Shown one piece after another: positions 25,301 through 40,300 of a DNA stretch of 64,000 bases. Within the stretch, counting starts at the first letter, position 1; each line of letters begins with the position of its first letter. Origin of the DNA: Chaetoderma sp. LZ-2023a (Eukaryota > Mollusca > Caudofoveata > Chaetodermatida > Chaetodermatidae). The stretch covers positions 68,874,014 to 68,938,013 of the forward strand of contig CM067366.1 in assembly GCA_034401795.1 (NCBI GenBank). Reading direction: 5' to 3'. Under the pieces are notes generated by a model. That model had not been told where the DNA came from, did not search any database, and saw nothing but the letters and a program-made list of their open reading frames with translations. A program made the position numbers and the translations under genes.

Positions 25301-28300
25301 ATCGGACCAAGGGTCTTGGATCGTGTCATTAGTTTTGGATACGTTAGTGATCACGTTGCATTCATCGACTTGGCTATACCTACGCGAAAACACACTACCA
25401 CTAAGTGTCGAATTGGCAAAGCACGCGGCCCAACTACCAAAAAAAAAAGCCAAAGAGAATCCAGCAATATTAGATTCCTTCTATGCAGAACTGAGCTCAG
25501 CCATTACAATCCCAGCTAGATGGCAACTGTTTGTGTGTCGAGATTTCAACACCAAGCTGGGTAAACTCGGAATTGCACACAAAAGTTCAGGATTGGCTTA
25601 TGCATTGGATCCTATGGAGAGGGCAACAGCAATGGAGATGCACTGGTGGCATTCCTCAGTTCCAATGGCCTATTTGTCACAAATACGGCTTTCAAACACC
25701 CATGCCGTCACAATTGCAAAGCCCCAAAACTTTCTAAGGCTACACCAGCTGTCTTCAACCAAACAGACTTCATACTATGCAAGACAGAAGCAAAACCCTT
25801 ACTCCGGAATGCTCGTTTGTATGGAGGCACAGACCTCAATTCTGACCATAAGCTAGTCATTACACGCCTTCAGATGAACGATCTCTACCTAATATATAAA
25901 CACCATACCAGGCAAGAGGGTAGAGTCACCTACAACCTACCCAAGCTCATCAGTGACGCTGACACTCAAATGTCATACAAAAAAGCCATCGGGGAGCAGA
26001 TAGCTAACATCGATGTCAGCTCTGATCCAAACGAAGCCCTAACCAAAATACTGAAATCTATGGCATCATCAGCTACCAGCACCATCGGTATTCTTAAAAA
26101 CAACCAAACTCGGTATACTGACGACTCTCTAGTAGTAAAACTCAGCAGAGGAGAAAGCGTTACAGCTGCGCATCTATCAAAGTGGCCAAAGTGAAGACTG
26201 CACCAAACTATGCCGGGAGCGCAATATTATTCTGCGCCACATTAGCGAACGCTTAAAAGATCTTGCTATTCAACAGGCAGACTCCATAGCAGATGAAATC
26301 ACTGCCACGGATGACTGTCACAAAATGTTTCGGGAAGCCCAAGCCCTGAGAGTTACCGACTACACACCACCACTCACTGTAGACAACTCTGAAGGACACT
26401 CTATCGGGACTGACCAGAGAAAAGCCGAGTCGATCAGACAATGGGTTCAAGGAACAGTTCACTGACAACAATGATGAGCCCTTGCACCCGTTCTCAGGAG
26501 ACCCCAGGCCATTACTAACACTAATTAAAACAGCAGAAGTTGAGAAGGCACTTAAAGCCCTGAAAAATGGACATGCATCTGGACCTGATGGCATGACCAA
26601 TGAACTATTCAAAATGCAAGTGATATTATCTCAAACCCGATCATGCACCTAATCAATTCAGCTTTTATGCACAACCTTCCATCAACTCTGTAGGCCAAGG
26701 CACCCTTATCACACTACCCAAGCCTAAGAAGCCACCTGGGCTCTCAGCCAATCTGCGGCCCATTGTGCTCCTCAACAGCATATGGAAAATCCTATCCAAT
26801 GTTACTCTATGCCGCATCCGAGACAAGATCGATTACGTCACCGGATCATGTCAAAGTGGCTTCAAATGTGGACGCAGCTGCGCAGACATTGTATGTGCTC
26901 ACCGCATGCTTGTGTCGGTAGTCATGTCCAAAAATTGGGACTTCCACAGACATGTCACAAGCCTTCGACACAATTAAACGCTCAAAGATTCTAGATGTAC
27001 TACGCCAGGCCAGGTGCAATGAAGATGAGCTCCGACTAGTGAGACTACTGCTTGCAGACACCAAGCTGAGAGTATGAGTCAAGTCAGTGAAGTCTGTAGA
27101 GTTTGAGACATCAATCGGCTCCCCACAGGGAGATGGCCTATCTCCGGTGCTTTTCACCTGCTACCTTGCTGCCACATTGAAATCTGTGCGGGAAAGTTCC
27201 ACAAGACCAAACCCCTCCAGTGTCAATACTGGGCATGCCGCTAGAGATGGAACATGCCGACGATGTGGACGTCATAGACGAGGAAAAGAAACCACTTGAC
27301 GATCTTCTCCCAATAGCTGCAAGCAAACTAAAAATTGAGAATCTCTTTATGAATGAATCCAAAAACAGAGTTCAGCCACATATACCTATCGACAAAGCAT
27401 GAAACTACAGAAAATGACGACCCACTTCCTGGCGGCGAACCATGGAGGAAAAGTAAAATCTTGGGCTCACTGCTTTGCAGTACCGCTGACATTTCTGCAC
27501 GCTGCATCATGGGGAACATAGCTTTCCAGTCCTTCTGGAAGCTATGGATTCGTTGATCAAAGATGCCCTTGATAAAGAGGCTACGTTTATACAATGCAAC
27601 CCGCGTATCCTTGATGCTGTATAACTGTAACAGCTGGGCAGCTCCAAAGGCAGCTCTAGACAAACTCGATGCCTAAGGATGCCAGAAGACACAAGCACAG
27701 AGAGCCCTGGAATTCGCCCAATTCGGAGCCAGCAAATATAAAGCCAGGAGAGGACGTCATTGCATAAATCTGCTAAGCGTGCTATGAGGTGACTTCAAGA
27801 AAGCAGGACTCGGTACACTCAAGTCAAGAATGGACCTGAGGAAGCTAAGAATTTCTGCTGAAGACAAGACACAGTGGGCAAAAGCGAAGAAGGACTGATT
27901 GCAGCTGTAGGATGTTTCTACTACTACAGCCGCAGAATACAGTAATCATACATTCAAACCAATTTCAAGATGGTCATCTGCGGCAATCTTGGAGTTCGGC
28001 TCATCATCAATTTCGCTAGGTTTCTTTCCCAGACCTAGTCCAACCACCCTATGAAGTTTCAAAGCGAGCCAATAAACGTGAACAGAGTTATCATCCTGAA
28101 ACCAATTTTCAAGATGGTTGCTGGTGTCTAGTTTGAATTTCGGATCATCGTTAATTTGGGTAGGTTTCTTCCCCAAACCTAATCCAACCACCCTATTAAA
28201 TTTCAAAGCGATCCGACAAATGGTAACGGAGGTATCGTTTGGAAATCACTCTGCCGCCAGCTCACCTGGACTGTGCCATCATATAATAACCCCGCGTACC

Positions 28301-31300
28301 CAAAAAGGGGTGCCAGTGCATGTTAAAGACTCTACGAGATGTGACCTGGACAAGACTTTCGATGAATTTGAAATTTGTCAGGCGATATAATTCTAATACA
28401 AAGATTTTTCTGAAACGAGGATACAACTAAATGTCTTAGCAGTTTCCAGTAGCAGAAATTAGTCAGAGGAGATATAAATTAAACAGATATCACTAAGACA
28501 AAGTCACAACACTAATTCCAGCCCTAATATATCCAATGAAAAAGAAATGCAAGTGTAGGTGCATCAGTGCATCATGCAAAACTTCGAGATTTGTCATGGA
28601 CAAGAAACGTTTGATTAATTTTAAGGTTTTCAGGGGAGATAACTCTGGAAAATATGAACCGATTTCATCGAAAAAGCAAAATGTACAGCTTCAGATGTTA
28701 ATAGAAATACTTTGACATGAATCATCTTAACTAAAGTAGATTGTCGGAGGACCTGTGCTGACAAGAAATGATTGCTGACAAATGGAAAGAAATGCTGTTC
28801 AGTGTATCACTCCACATTTCATGGTAGCAGTGAGGGGCATTAAAACTATAGGGAGGGTGTTACTAAATGCATAAGCTATTATTAATTTTAAGAAAATTGT
28901 CCGTCAATTCTTAATGTACCTCATATTCAAGTTCCTCAATGGCTTTTTCCATAACCCATTCATCAATCAAGATATTGCCTGTGGATAGAGGAGAATAAAG
29001 ACGTATTCAAGTCGTTCTTCAACCCTGTAAAATGGCTTATTCAGTCGTCTTGAGAAATGCCCATTTGCAGATCAAGAGAATATTTATGAAAATTTACCAC
29101 TGAAATGACTGGCTCAATAACCGAGCCAGTCATTCCGGGGGTAAAATTTTCAAAAATAGTATTCTATTGGTCTGCAAATGGACATTTTCTATGGGAAATT
29201 GAGATTTTCTTGAACAAATTTGAGTGTTAAAGGGTTAATGGTCAAGACCCATAAAACCAGCCTATGCACGTGGTCTGGAGGGATTTAGTGTACATTTGCA
29301 GACAGTGAACAATATTTTTGAATACTTATCACTGAAATGCTTCGTTCAATAATTTGAGTCAGTCATTCCTGTGGAAAATTGTTTTAAATTAGTATTTTTA
29401 ATGAGGAATTTTCTTGACAAAATTTGACAATTAAAGGGATCTAAAGGTAGGAAATCCAAATGTACACTTTAACCGATATTGCTGTATACAAAATATATAT
29501 AATTAAATATATGATACACAAAACCATGAGGCAATCTGGTGGAGACCTGGCAGAGGCAAGCACAAATATTGAAGACAAGTCACTCGTTCAATTTGTCAAA
29601 TTTACTGACATAACAAAAGCTGGAGCGCATCTCACTACATACATGTAATCATTGAAGGACAACAACTAAAAGAGAACATTAATCTACATGCTCACCCATT
29701 TCTTCACGTTCCTCATTCGTTCTTTTGAGCCAGCAGACATCTATATCATCGAGATCATATCTGACGACTTGCTCGGCGAGTTGCTGCATGCCAGTTAAAT
29801 CATGCATACCCTGCTTAAATGTCTCATCTTGCGCAGCATGGAGTAGTTTACGTGATCTGAAATAAGACAAGAATCATACTTAAGTACATGGCCATGCCTG
29901 CCAAAAACTGGCCTAGAGCTTTAGTGGTTATGAGGAATGTCTATTTGCAGGACATGACTATTTTTGAACATTTACCACTGGAATGCCTGGCTCAATAACT
30001 GGGTCAGTGATTCCAGTGGTAAATTTTCAAAAATAGTTGTTTCTTGAACTAAAAATGGAAAATATTTGGATTTTCTTGCCCAATTTTTAATATTTTTAAA
30101 ACAATTTGACTGGAAGCTTAACTTTCCTGTATAATTGTCTTGAAATTGAGACACAGCCATTTCAATAGTTAATGAGTTTTAACCCTTTAATGGTCAAATT
30201 TGGTCAAGAAAATAAAAATATTTGCTTATTGAATGTCCATTTGCACGCCAAGAGCAGGGATGGGGTCAATTCCAATTGATCAATTCCAGACCAATATTTA
30301 CTTGAGATCAACAGTGTTATATTTTAACTATTTAATACCCAAGTTTGGCCAAGAAAAACTAGAATGAAATAAGTGGCTGATCAGTGGCTTTGATTGATTA
30401 AAGGAGGTAAATAAAGGAGGTACAAAGCTCACACAGGATAAAAGGCTTAATTGGTCACTGGTCAGGGAGAATTGAGTTAATTCAATAATGTATTAAAGTT
30501 CATAGCATTTATCAGATCTTTATTTTGTCAATTCAGAGAGCGAGATTATTTTTGAAAATTTATCAAATTTACCACTGGAATTACTGGCTACATTATCCAG
30601 CTAGCAACTCCAGTGGTAAATTTTCAAAAATAGTCTTCCATTGGCCTGCCAATGCACATTTCTGAAACTCATTGCAGGTGTTTTGGCCGGCTTAGGTGTT
30701 AAAGGGTTACGGGCTAACTTGCTCATCACTGATTTATCAGTATCTCAAATTCTAGTCTTCGTACCAAACATAACTAAGTTGTTAAAATTAATTTTAATAG
30801 AAACTGTTGCAGCCTTAAGATACAAAAGTATTTAATCAAATTAATTTTAACATATTCAATAAAGCATATAATAACAGCTGGCATAATAAATATCATCAAC
30901 CTGCATATATAATGAAATGTGGTAAATGGTATCATATAGATCATTTAGGATGAAATGCATCAAGGGCATATAAAGAGCAGTGTACAATTTACAGATATTA
31001 CATGTACATTTTATTGCCAACAATGATCAGTAAATCTATGACAAATATGACTGGAATTGATTGGAACTGAATTGGAATTTATCAATTTCGATCAAATCAA
31101 ATTATCAATTCCAAATCCAATTCCGGTGTCTTAGAATTTATCAATTCCAATTCCGGAGTCCTCAGATTTATCAATTCCAATTCCGAAATTGAATTGGAAT
31201 TGACTGATCAATTCCATTTCCAATCGGAATTGCCCCCAACCCTGGCCAAGAGAGGACTATTTATGAAAATTTACTGCTGGAATGACTGACTCGGTTATCG

Positions 31301-34300
31301 AGCCATGCATTCCAGTAATAAATTTTCAAAAACAATCTTCTCTTGGTCTGCAAATGAACATTCCTCAAGACCACTGCAGAGGCCGGTTTTGGCCGGCATG
31401 GCCATTAAAGGGTTAAATGATATTGTTTAATCCCACTGGACTGGTCAATCACGAAATCGACTAGCCATGGTTAATTTCTACTGACCACAAAGAAGTAATG
31501 CGCTGGGAACGGTAATTATTCAGAGTCCTCTTACAATTTAAAGTCACCAGTGATCTTTGATTTCTCAGCCATTGTTCGTGCTTCTCCCTTAGAGACGGTC
31601 ACAATATCAGGGTTAACGGGAACCTGCACACCGCGCTCCCATTCTTGTCGCCATGGGTCGGAGATGAACACGTAATCGTCCTGAGCTAGCTGCTCGGTGT
31701 CGGCAAGTTTCATGGCCGAAATCAGATCTTTACGGAACAACTGTAAAACAGGATGATCTATAAATATATATTTAGTTCTGTATGTGGGCATCCCTAAATT
31801 AGACTGTACAATTAATAGACTTGTTCAAAAATTCAAATTTGAGCTTAATTCATGTCCACTTCCAGGCCAAGCACACTATTGTAAATATTATTAATTGAAT
31901 GACCGAGCCGGTTATCGACCCAATCAGTCCAGTGACAAAAATTAAAAAACAATCTCTTGGTGTGCAAATGAACACTTTTCAAGATCACTGCAGAATCCAT
32001 ATATTTAGGCATTGTGATCATTAAAGGTTTAAGATAGGAGTACAAGCCACACACTCACATTTCCATATTATACTTAGACAAGTGCTATAAACAGTGAATA
32101 TTATATATTATTAAATTGTAAATTTATCAAAGACACACTTCATATACTCGTGACTGACTTTTCGATTTTCATGACAGAGCACATTGTGATGCCAGCTGCT
32201 AACTATTGATGTAATTGACCTTTCCAGTTTTAGCTATGCCCCACCATCTCTAGCTAAGCTCCACCCACACCTTGCTCGTATTAGGATTGATCGATCCCTG
32301 AACCCACTGACTATCAATATCATACAATTTGTATAAGGCATAGTCTGTCACCAATTATGCATTCGTGACGTAATTATCTACGTCGTCCTACACATCACAT
32401 AGTTGATTATGACGTCATAAGATGGATTGGATAAACTGAAAGATCAACTGATTGTGACATTAGCTATTTGAGTGACAGATCGATTCCCTTCATTGTTTAG
32501 TACAAGAACTACTGTCCTGTGGTCTGTTAAAGTGTTGGTCTCCATAGTTGGTTTGCTTGGCTCTTACCTCTGCTGGTCTGTTATGTGATGATGGTATAGA
32601 TGAGAAGCAAGGACTCCTCAGACCTTTATCAGTACGCTGGTCCTTGCTCATCTTACTCAGCGAGCCTGAAACATCAAAACAGCTGTAATAATCATAGGCA
32701 CCATTGAATGGAGCTAATTTTTATGATCTACATATAGCCAGACAATTAGAAGTAATATAAGCCCAGTGCTGGTAACCATGCGCTAATGAAAATATATTCA
32801 CAAATTCTAAGGTGTTTTTAGGTCCTTGAGTGGATCATGCTGAAACGCAATCCCAGCAGTTCTCACAGGGTCTCCAAGCAACAAATCTGAAATAAAGCTA
32901 TGCAGGGTGACATCATTTTTAAAGAGAAGCTAAGATTTCAGGGGAGATAATTCTCACAAATATGGACAGATTTCGGTTTTAAATCACAATCAAAACTGAT
33001 TTGATGTTACAATGCATTCAATGTCATCCATGTACCAAATTTGAATCCATGCAGGCTTTTAGAGTTGTGCTCAGGAAGCCAGACTTTTGGCAACTCTGAC
33101 GATTGAGGATGTACCAAATCTGATGCGACATCCATGACCTGATTCTAGTTATATTTCAAAAAATAGTTTGTCCGGACACAAGGATGAATCCCTCTGGATA
33201 TATGGATCTATCTGTCCGGACATACAGATGAATATTGTCGGACACATGGATGAATCTGGTTGGACACATGGTTTAACATGTAAGTCAGAGATGCTAGGGA
33301 TTGTCTGCAAATTTCAAATTAAGTGACTTGAATATTTAAAATCCATAAATTTAAATAAAAAAATTATATTTACAAAATTTAAATATTAATATAGGTCAAA
33401 AAGACAATACTACTAGTTCTGCTACCTGTAATGCTTTCTGACATGGATTTTACCATCTGCTTAACCCTTTAATGGTCAAATTTGGTCAAGAAAATTTAAA
33501 TATCTGCCTATTGAATGTCCATTTACAAGCCAAGAGAATACAATTTTTGAAAATTTATCACTAATGACAGGCTCGGTTATCAAGCCAGTCATTCTAATTG
33601 TAAATTTTCAAAAATTGTATTCTCTTGGCCTATAAATGGTTATTTCACAAGACCATAACAGAGGCCGGTTTGACCATTAAAGGGTTAATCTAACAATACA
33701 TAGATTACTAAGACATGGCTTATGGTACAGGTCCCTTTACACTAGATGGACTACTAAATGACCTGTTAATAGATTGTACTGTTCCAATGTATATATTAAC
33801 ACGTCATAATCTATAAATAACTCATTACATCTTAACTGATGTAATGACCAATCAAATCCAACAAACATTATGTCACAATCTATAAATAGTCCACTACATC
33901 TTAAATGACCAATCATATCACTTTACAAGTTCACACTACAGGCATGTCCAAATTGATGTAACCCAGCGTTCGCTTGTGTAGAGTTTACGTAAATATTTCC
34001 TACGCATCCCGTTTTCTATCCCCACAACTTTTTTCATGTGGTCACTATTTCGTGCATGAATATGTCAAAAAGGGTTATGCACAAAAATTTGTTACCCTAA
34101 AACAAATTTTCTTTAAAACCTATCTTGTCCGGGATCCATTAATGGCCCTATAAAACTAGAGAATTTTGAAATCTGAGATTGATTTTGAGCCATTTTAGTT
34201 TTAATAGCACAATAAGACCTCTGAATGGCAATAAAATGCCACAGCATCCATCTCTGAGTATTTAATTGACTGTAAATCAATTAATTAGTGTTCATAGCAG

Positions 34301-37300
34301 CCAGTAGGATTTTAATTTGGGCTCACTAATATGGGCAGATTTCATTTGGACATGACTTGTAAAGTCATAGCTATGGGGTTAATCTAAAGCCCTGACATTG
34401 GGAGATGCCAGACTCCATGCAATGAAAGAATCCAGATTTAGCTATGCCCCGACCCTCTCTAGCTAAGCTCCACCTATTCTTTGACCATGTTAGGACCAAT
34501 CGATGACTGAGAAGTGAGAAACTGGACTCCTCCATTGGTTTGTTCTAAATTTACACAATGTCATCAATTTTTAGACAAAATCTTTGCTATAGCACCTCAT
34601 CATAAATGTCTATAAACTTCATATAGTGAGTGAGAGGGAGCATCCTTGATTTAACAGAGCCTGTCATTACAATAGTAAATTTTGAAAAATACTCTTCTGC
34701 GAGTGTGAAAATGGACATTCATTAACCCTTAGCGCTCTGTTGTCAAAATGTTAAATTTTCAAATTAAATTAATATATGAACTGGTGTTCATTTTTCAACA
34801 AATTTGGTGGAAGATAGAGAGCACCATCGTCCACCAAAATTGTTGAAAAATGTACACCAGTTTCTTTGCTATTGACGCAGTAACAGATAGAATTTTGCCA
34901 TCAGTGGTAAGGGTTAACAGAGCCTGTAATTACAGTAGTAAATTTTGAAACACACTCTTCTCCTAGTGTGAAAATGGACATTCACTAAGCCAAAAGGCCA
35001 ATTTTCTTGACAAAGCTTTGCCATTAAACTTTAAGGGTTAATAAATGATTATCTTCATACTACAGCCAATTGATCTTTAAATCGGTTAAAGATACAGTGT
35101 TCATAACTACATATTCCACATCCTTTTAAACCCAAAAGTGGCTTTTGCTGTAGTTAGAAGAATGGTCAACTTTGGTTAAGAAAAAATACAATTTTCTCAT
35201 AGAAAATGTCCATCTGGAGACAAAAAGAGTACCGTGTTAAACTTACCACTGAAATACTTCAAATGCCTGCCTTCCCTTGGTCTGCAACTGGACCATGACT
35301 CGATTTTAACACTAACCCGTTAACCCGAGGATAGTAGAATTTCATACAGGTTAGTAAAACTACACCGGCACCAACCTGTCTCGGTTAGTAATTCTCTCAA
35401 AAGAGGAAATACGAAAAAACACTTATGATGTCATTACGTTCAGTACCAACCAAAAATTTACAAAACAGCAAATTTTCTCCTACCTTCAACGCTTTATTGA
35501 ATATTTTGGGCAGCAACGGCTTTCCAGACAAATTCATTTCAAAATATTCTACAGCTTCTCTGTATGGTTTCCTTGGAAATGAGTTTTATAGGGATCCATC
35601 AGTGAATGGATTAAAGAAGTGAACATCTTTGAGCTTACAAAAATTGGCTTAGTGAAATTTGCTGCGGGATAGTAAAATCAATGATGCACTATTCCGTTTG
35701 AGTTCGTAGAAAAAACCCGTAAGATCTACACCTGTGGACCATTCTCAAAACCAGAGCAGAAGCCACTCTTCGTCGGGTTAACAATTAAAAGGTTATAGTT
35801 AGACACATGTATGACATGACACACGCACGCACGCACGCACACACACGCACGCACGCACGCACCAGGCTTTAGATTATCCCTTAGCTATGACGTTACAAGT
35901 CATGCCCAAATGAAATCCACCCTTAATAGCAGGGTTGGTAAGTTTTGGACACTAGTGGTTTAAACCGTCCGCTCAAAATCAGTTTTGGACACCTGAAAAG
36001 TGTCCAAAACCTAAAATCCTGGTCAAAAATATTTCTCCATAAGCTTAAATTATATTTTAAGTTGATTAAAACCTGTTACTACAAGTCCAATTAGTTTAAA
36101 AAATATTCAGCAGGGTGTTTTCCTTATAATTGAGACTAGACTGTGATTCAGGGATTAAAACCTGGAAGACATACAACTGAATCTACTGATAGTGCATGTA
36201 TTTGTCTAAACATTAAGTGCCTGTCTACCCGCTTTAAAATTGCCAACACATATATACACTGATCATAAGATCACAGCTCATACATGTAAGTGACAGTAAG
36301 TCTGTTAAGATGTTTTTACTACTATTAGCTGAGTTAGCCCTGCTAGTTAAGTTTTCTCATTGCTTTTTGATAGCTATCATGGCTATGTTTATACTACAAT
36401 ATTCCTCTGATACATGTTTACACAACTAGCATACAGTGACTAACCTCTAGTCTGACAATTAATACAATTATCAGCTTATTTCATCACTATATAATTCTAC
36501 TCCACTTTCTATTAGAAATCAGTTATCAAGTAAATCTTCTTAATTAAGTTCATCTGTTTAGTTCCTGTCTGGATGTTCTCTCAGTATAATATTAACTTTT
36601 GATGTTATTTGAAATATTTGATCAAAGATGTATTTTAAGGGTGGTAGGCCTAAGGATCCAATTTGGAAGCATTTCTTAGAAGTTCAGAGTAATGGAAAAT
36701 CATAAGTGTAGAGAATGTGATTACAAACTTGTAACCAAAGTAGCAAGAATGAAAGCCCACTATCAGAAGCATGAGACACCGACTCCAGAACCCATCATCA
36801 GTGAAGAGGTAACTTCGATATCACTTAACATATATACAAGATTTGTTTGAAAACAATTTGACTGAAAGTAATTGCTATCTTAGAGCATGTAACCGCAGTA
36901 AAATCCTTTAATAAGATAGCAACTACTTTCAGTCAGATTGTATAATAGGAGAACTGTTGAATATTTAGAAAATAACTTGACTAGAAGCTGTTGCTGCCTC
37001 ACGCAGCAACAGCTTCCAGGCAAATTACTGTCTAAATATGCAACAGAAAATCTGTTAACGTGTAAGGAATTTGCCATTTCTGGTCATTCATTATTATTGA
37101 AAGAGTTAACTACAGGCTGTAATTATTCAACTATGATGAAGATGCCTTAAAGTGTGGAAGATGGCTGGAGGTATTAACAATAGACTCTGTGTGGGGGAAT
37201 CAGATCTAAGTTCAGATAACCTGCATGACCAGCAGTCACTTCAGTAGATGTTATGTTGTAACACCTACAAGTGAATGAGCCTTTAATTGCTATTATAGTT

Positions 37301-40300
37301 AACTAATCCAAGTACAGCTAACCCTTTCACCGCTGAAATTACTCTACGCTACATGTATATGGACTGAACCATAAATATGTTGAATGTTTTGAAAATAAGT
37401 TAACCTGAAGGTGTTGCTGCCTAAGGCTTCCAGTCAAATTATTTTCAAAATATTCAACAGTGTACTTTTTTGGACAAATATAGTAGTTATAGTCACTGTT
37501 TAAACAGAGGGAAGGGTAGTTTAACCCTTTCATCCATTAATCCCATTATTTTCCTTTCAAATCAAACATGCAAGAAATATGTTGAATATTTGGAAAATAA
37601 TTTGACTGTAAGCTCTTGCTGCCTTTGGCAACAACAGCTTCCACTCAAATTAATTTCAAAATATTCAACAGAATATTTCTTATTCACACTTTTATAGGAT
37701 AAATACAGTAATTATAGGATATAAAAATAAACACACATGCGCAGTGAATTTGACTTTGCTTTACAATATATACATGTATTTCTTATTTCAGAAACGAGTT
37801 GCGGCAGCACGCCCTGGATATAAACCACCTTCCCGTAAGCAAATTGGTGGCACACTGTTGGATACAGTCCACGATCAGGTGACAGAAGATATGAAGGCGA
37901 TTTTGAATGGCAAGACTGCAACCTTAGTAGAGGATGGTTGGAGCAATGAGCCAATTATAGCATCGTGTTTGCAAGTTGAAGGAAAGAGTTTTTTTCTACA
38001 TAGTTATGACACTGGTTCGATGACTAAAAGTGCTGAAAACTGTAAGGTTAACTGCTAGGAGACAATTAAGCATGCTAAGCAGAAATATAACATGGAAAAT
38101 ATGCATGACAATTTAAAGGCAGAGGATATCGATTTAGTTGTATATGGCTGTTCAGCACACTGGTTAAACTTGTTAGGACAGGATATAACACCAGATTCAC
38201 TAATTAAACATATAGTTGAAATTCAGAAATATTTTAGGAATCACCACAAACCATTATCCTGGCTCTCCGATTGCCCTGGCAGTATGAAGACGCAGCGTCC
38301 TTGTGACACAAGGTGGAAGAGTCAACTAATGTGTACAGACCACACTTCATGAAAATTGTCCAGGACCACGAGGGAGAGTTAGAGAGTGCTATTATTAGAA
38401 AGATTATGGATTATAACCTATTTAAGAATGCCAGAGACTTAGCAGAGCAGCTAAGACCTATTTCCCATGCGATTGATATTTGTCAGGGTGACTCGGCAAC
38501 ACTGGCTGATGCATGTAATGTTTGGATTAACCTTAAGAACAACACTTTGCTTGAACCACATAAAAAGCATGTATCTGCTCGTTTTCACAAGGCAGTCTTG
38601 CCAGAGCACCTCGTGGCATACACACTACACCCAAAGTACCAAGGAGAGCTGATCACACCAGATCAGCTTGAAATCGTAAACAAATGGGTTATAAGTAAAG
38701 ATCCAAATTTCATAGCGACATTAATCTCTTACCAAGCCAAGAGCATGCCATTTCCTGTATCTTATTTCTCTGATGCTGCTGTCCAGGTACCTCCACTGAC
38801 ATGGTGGAAAGGTCTGAAACCTCTAGGTGTCTGCAGATTTTATAGACATGGCCCTTCAATTGATGGATGCGCCAGCCTCATCAGCATCCATTGAAAGAAT
38901 CTTTAGCAATTTCAGTTACATACATACAAATATCCGGAACAGACTAGGAGTAGAGAAAGCATCAAAGCTTGTCTTTTGTAATAGGATGCTGAGAGGACTG
39001 TCTGATTTAGATTACTGAAGGTTAAATGAGCATAAGCAACATGTCATACCTCTTACACATTTCATAAAACTGAATTTTCATGCCTGTAATCTTAATCTGT
39101 TAACATGCATAATATTTGTAATAACTTTATATATCTTAATATACAATGTAATACAATTTGTATGTTATTATGGTTTTTTTATATTTTTATTGCATTATTA
39201 CTAAGACTAGTAAGTAAGCATGAATAAGCATAGTACAAATATGCTGAAATTAGTTTTGGACACTTTAGGACTGGTTTAAACCCTTTAAGACAGGTTTTGG
39301 ACAAAGTCTGTTCAAAATTAGTTTTGGACAGTCCAAAACCCAACCCTGCTTAATAGTGAGCCCAAATTAAAATCCTACTGGCTGCTATGAACACTAATTA
39401 ACTGATTTACAGTCAGTTAAATACTCAGAGATCATCAGAAGGATGCTGTGGCATTTTATGGCCATTCAGAGGTCTTAATAGTGCTATTAGAACTAAAATG
39501 GCTCAAAATCAATGTCTCAGATTTCAAAATTCTCTAATTTCTAGGAGCATTGATGGATCCCGGACCAGATAGGTGGTGTGCCCAAATAAGGTAAATTTAA
39601 AGCCCTGACACACTGCATGATCAACATTAGAATTATACACCCTTATTGGATTCCGCTTTACCTCTAGCTTCCAAGTAATCATCTTCATCACTGCTATCAT
39701 CAAGGAATTTGCTTTTCTTCGATCGACGCTCAGTATCTACAAAAAAAAAGAATTCCGGGGAATTAAACGTCTCTCGTCTCATGTTTGCCGCAGTGGCATT
39801 GACCTATGACCTAGCGACCTCCGTGTTATCGTGCTGCTTCCTAAAATTATAGGTAACCATGTATTCAAGCTTAGTTCCAATAGGATTAACCAGTCCTGAA
39901 ATGTAATTGATTTGCTGAATGGAAAAACTTAAGGTTGAAAAAGCAGAGGTCAGATAGCAATATTAGAATGGCCTTGACCTTTGACATGGTTACGTCCATG
40001 TCACCATCCTGTATCCTCTTGGCATAAACGAACATGTACCTAAGTTGTGTTCCATTAGGGTCAAGCCATCCCGAAATATAACATGATAAGATTTGAATCC
40101 TAAAAACTTCATTAAAAAATAACAAAGTTTTGTCAGAATGATAATAATAAGCTGAGAAGTTTAACATTGTTGATGCCGCTCTCATCGACGTACAAGTGAC
40201 ATATATGTCTTGCTTTCTGCTTCGCAGATGAAACAAAAATATCAAACACAACACACTTCTAGGTTATTAAGGGGGCATAGTCACAGCAAAATTACTAAAA

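Larger units (their letters stand above)
30183..31412. mobile_element. Family A MITE split by a hAT element (intron 4)
   Basis: TTAA flanks; ends CCCTTTAATGGTCAAATT and GGCCATTAAAGGG. The MITE is cut inside its left arm at GCCAAGAG, resumes at 31245 with a second GCCAAGAG, and the rest of the palindrome then follows intact. Confidence 0.9.
35930..39348 (+). mobile_element. hAT element 4, with broken transposase (intron 2)
   Basis: 3,419 bp between CAGGGTTGGTAAGTTTTGGA and GTCCAAAACCCAACCCTG, with perfect 8-bp duplication CTTAATAG at both sides. Both subterminal regions repeat TTTTGGACA motifs. It holds a two-exon transposase: a BED finger near 36629-36811 and a DUF659/dimerisation part at 37793-39018. 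Its intron was filled by four family B palindromes. The clean duplication and readable domains suggest a fairly recent arrival. Confidence 0.93.
35864..39575. repeat. Right (inverted) copy of the 280-bp repeat, split by hAT element 4
   Basis: Parts 35864-35929 and 39349-39575 together are the reverse complement of 34119-34395. Joining fragments are TCATGCCCAAATGAAATCC on the left and TGAGCCCAAATTAAAATCCT on the right. Confidence 0.85.
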
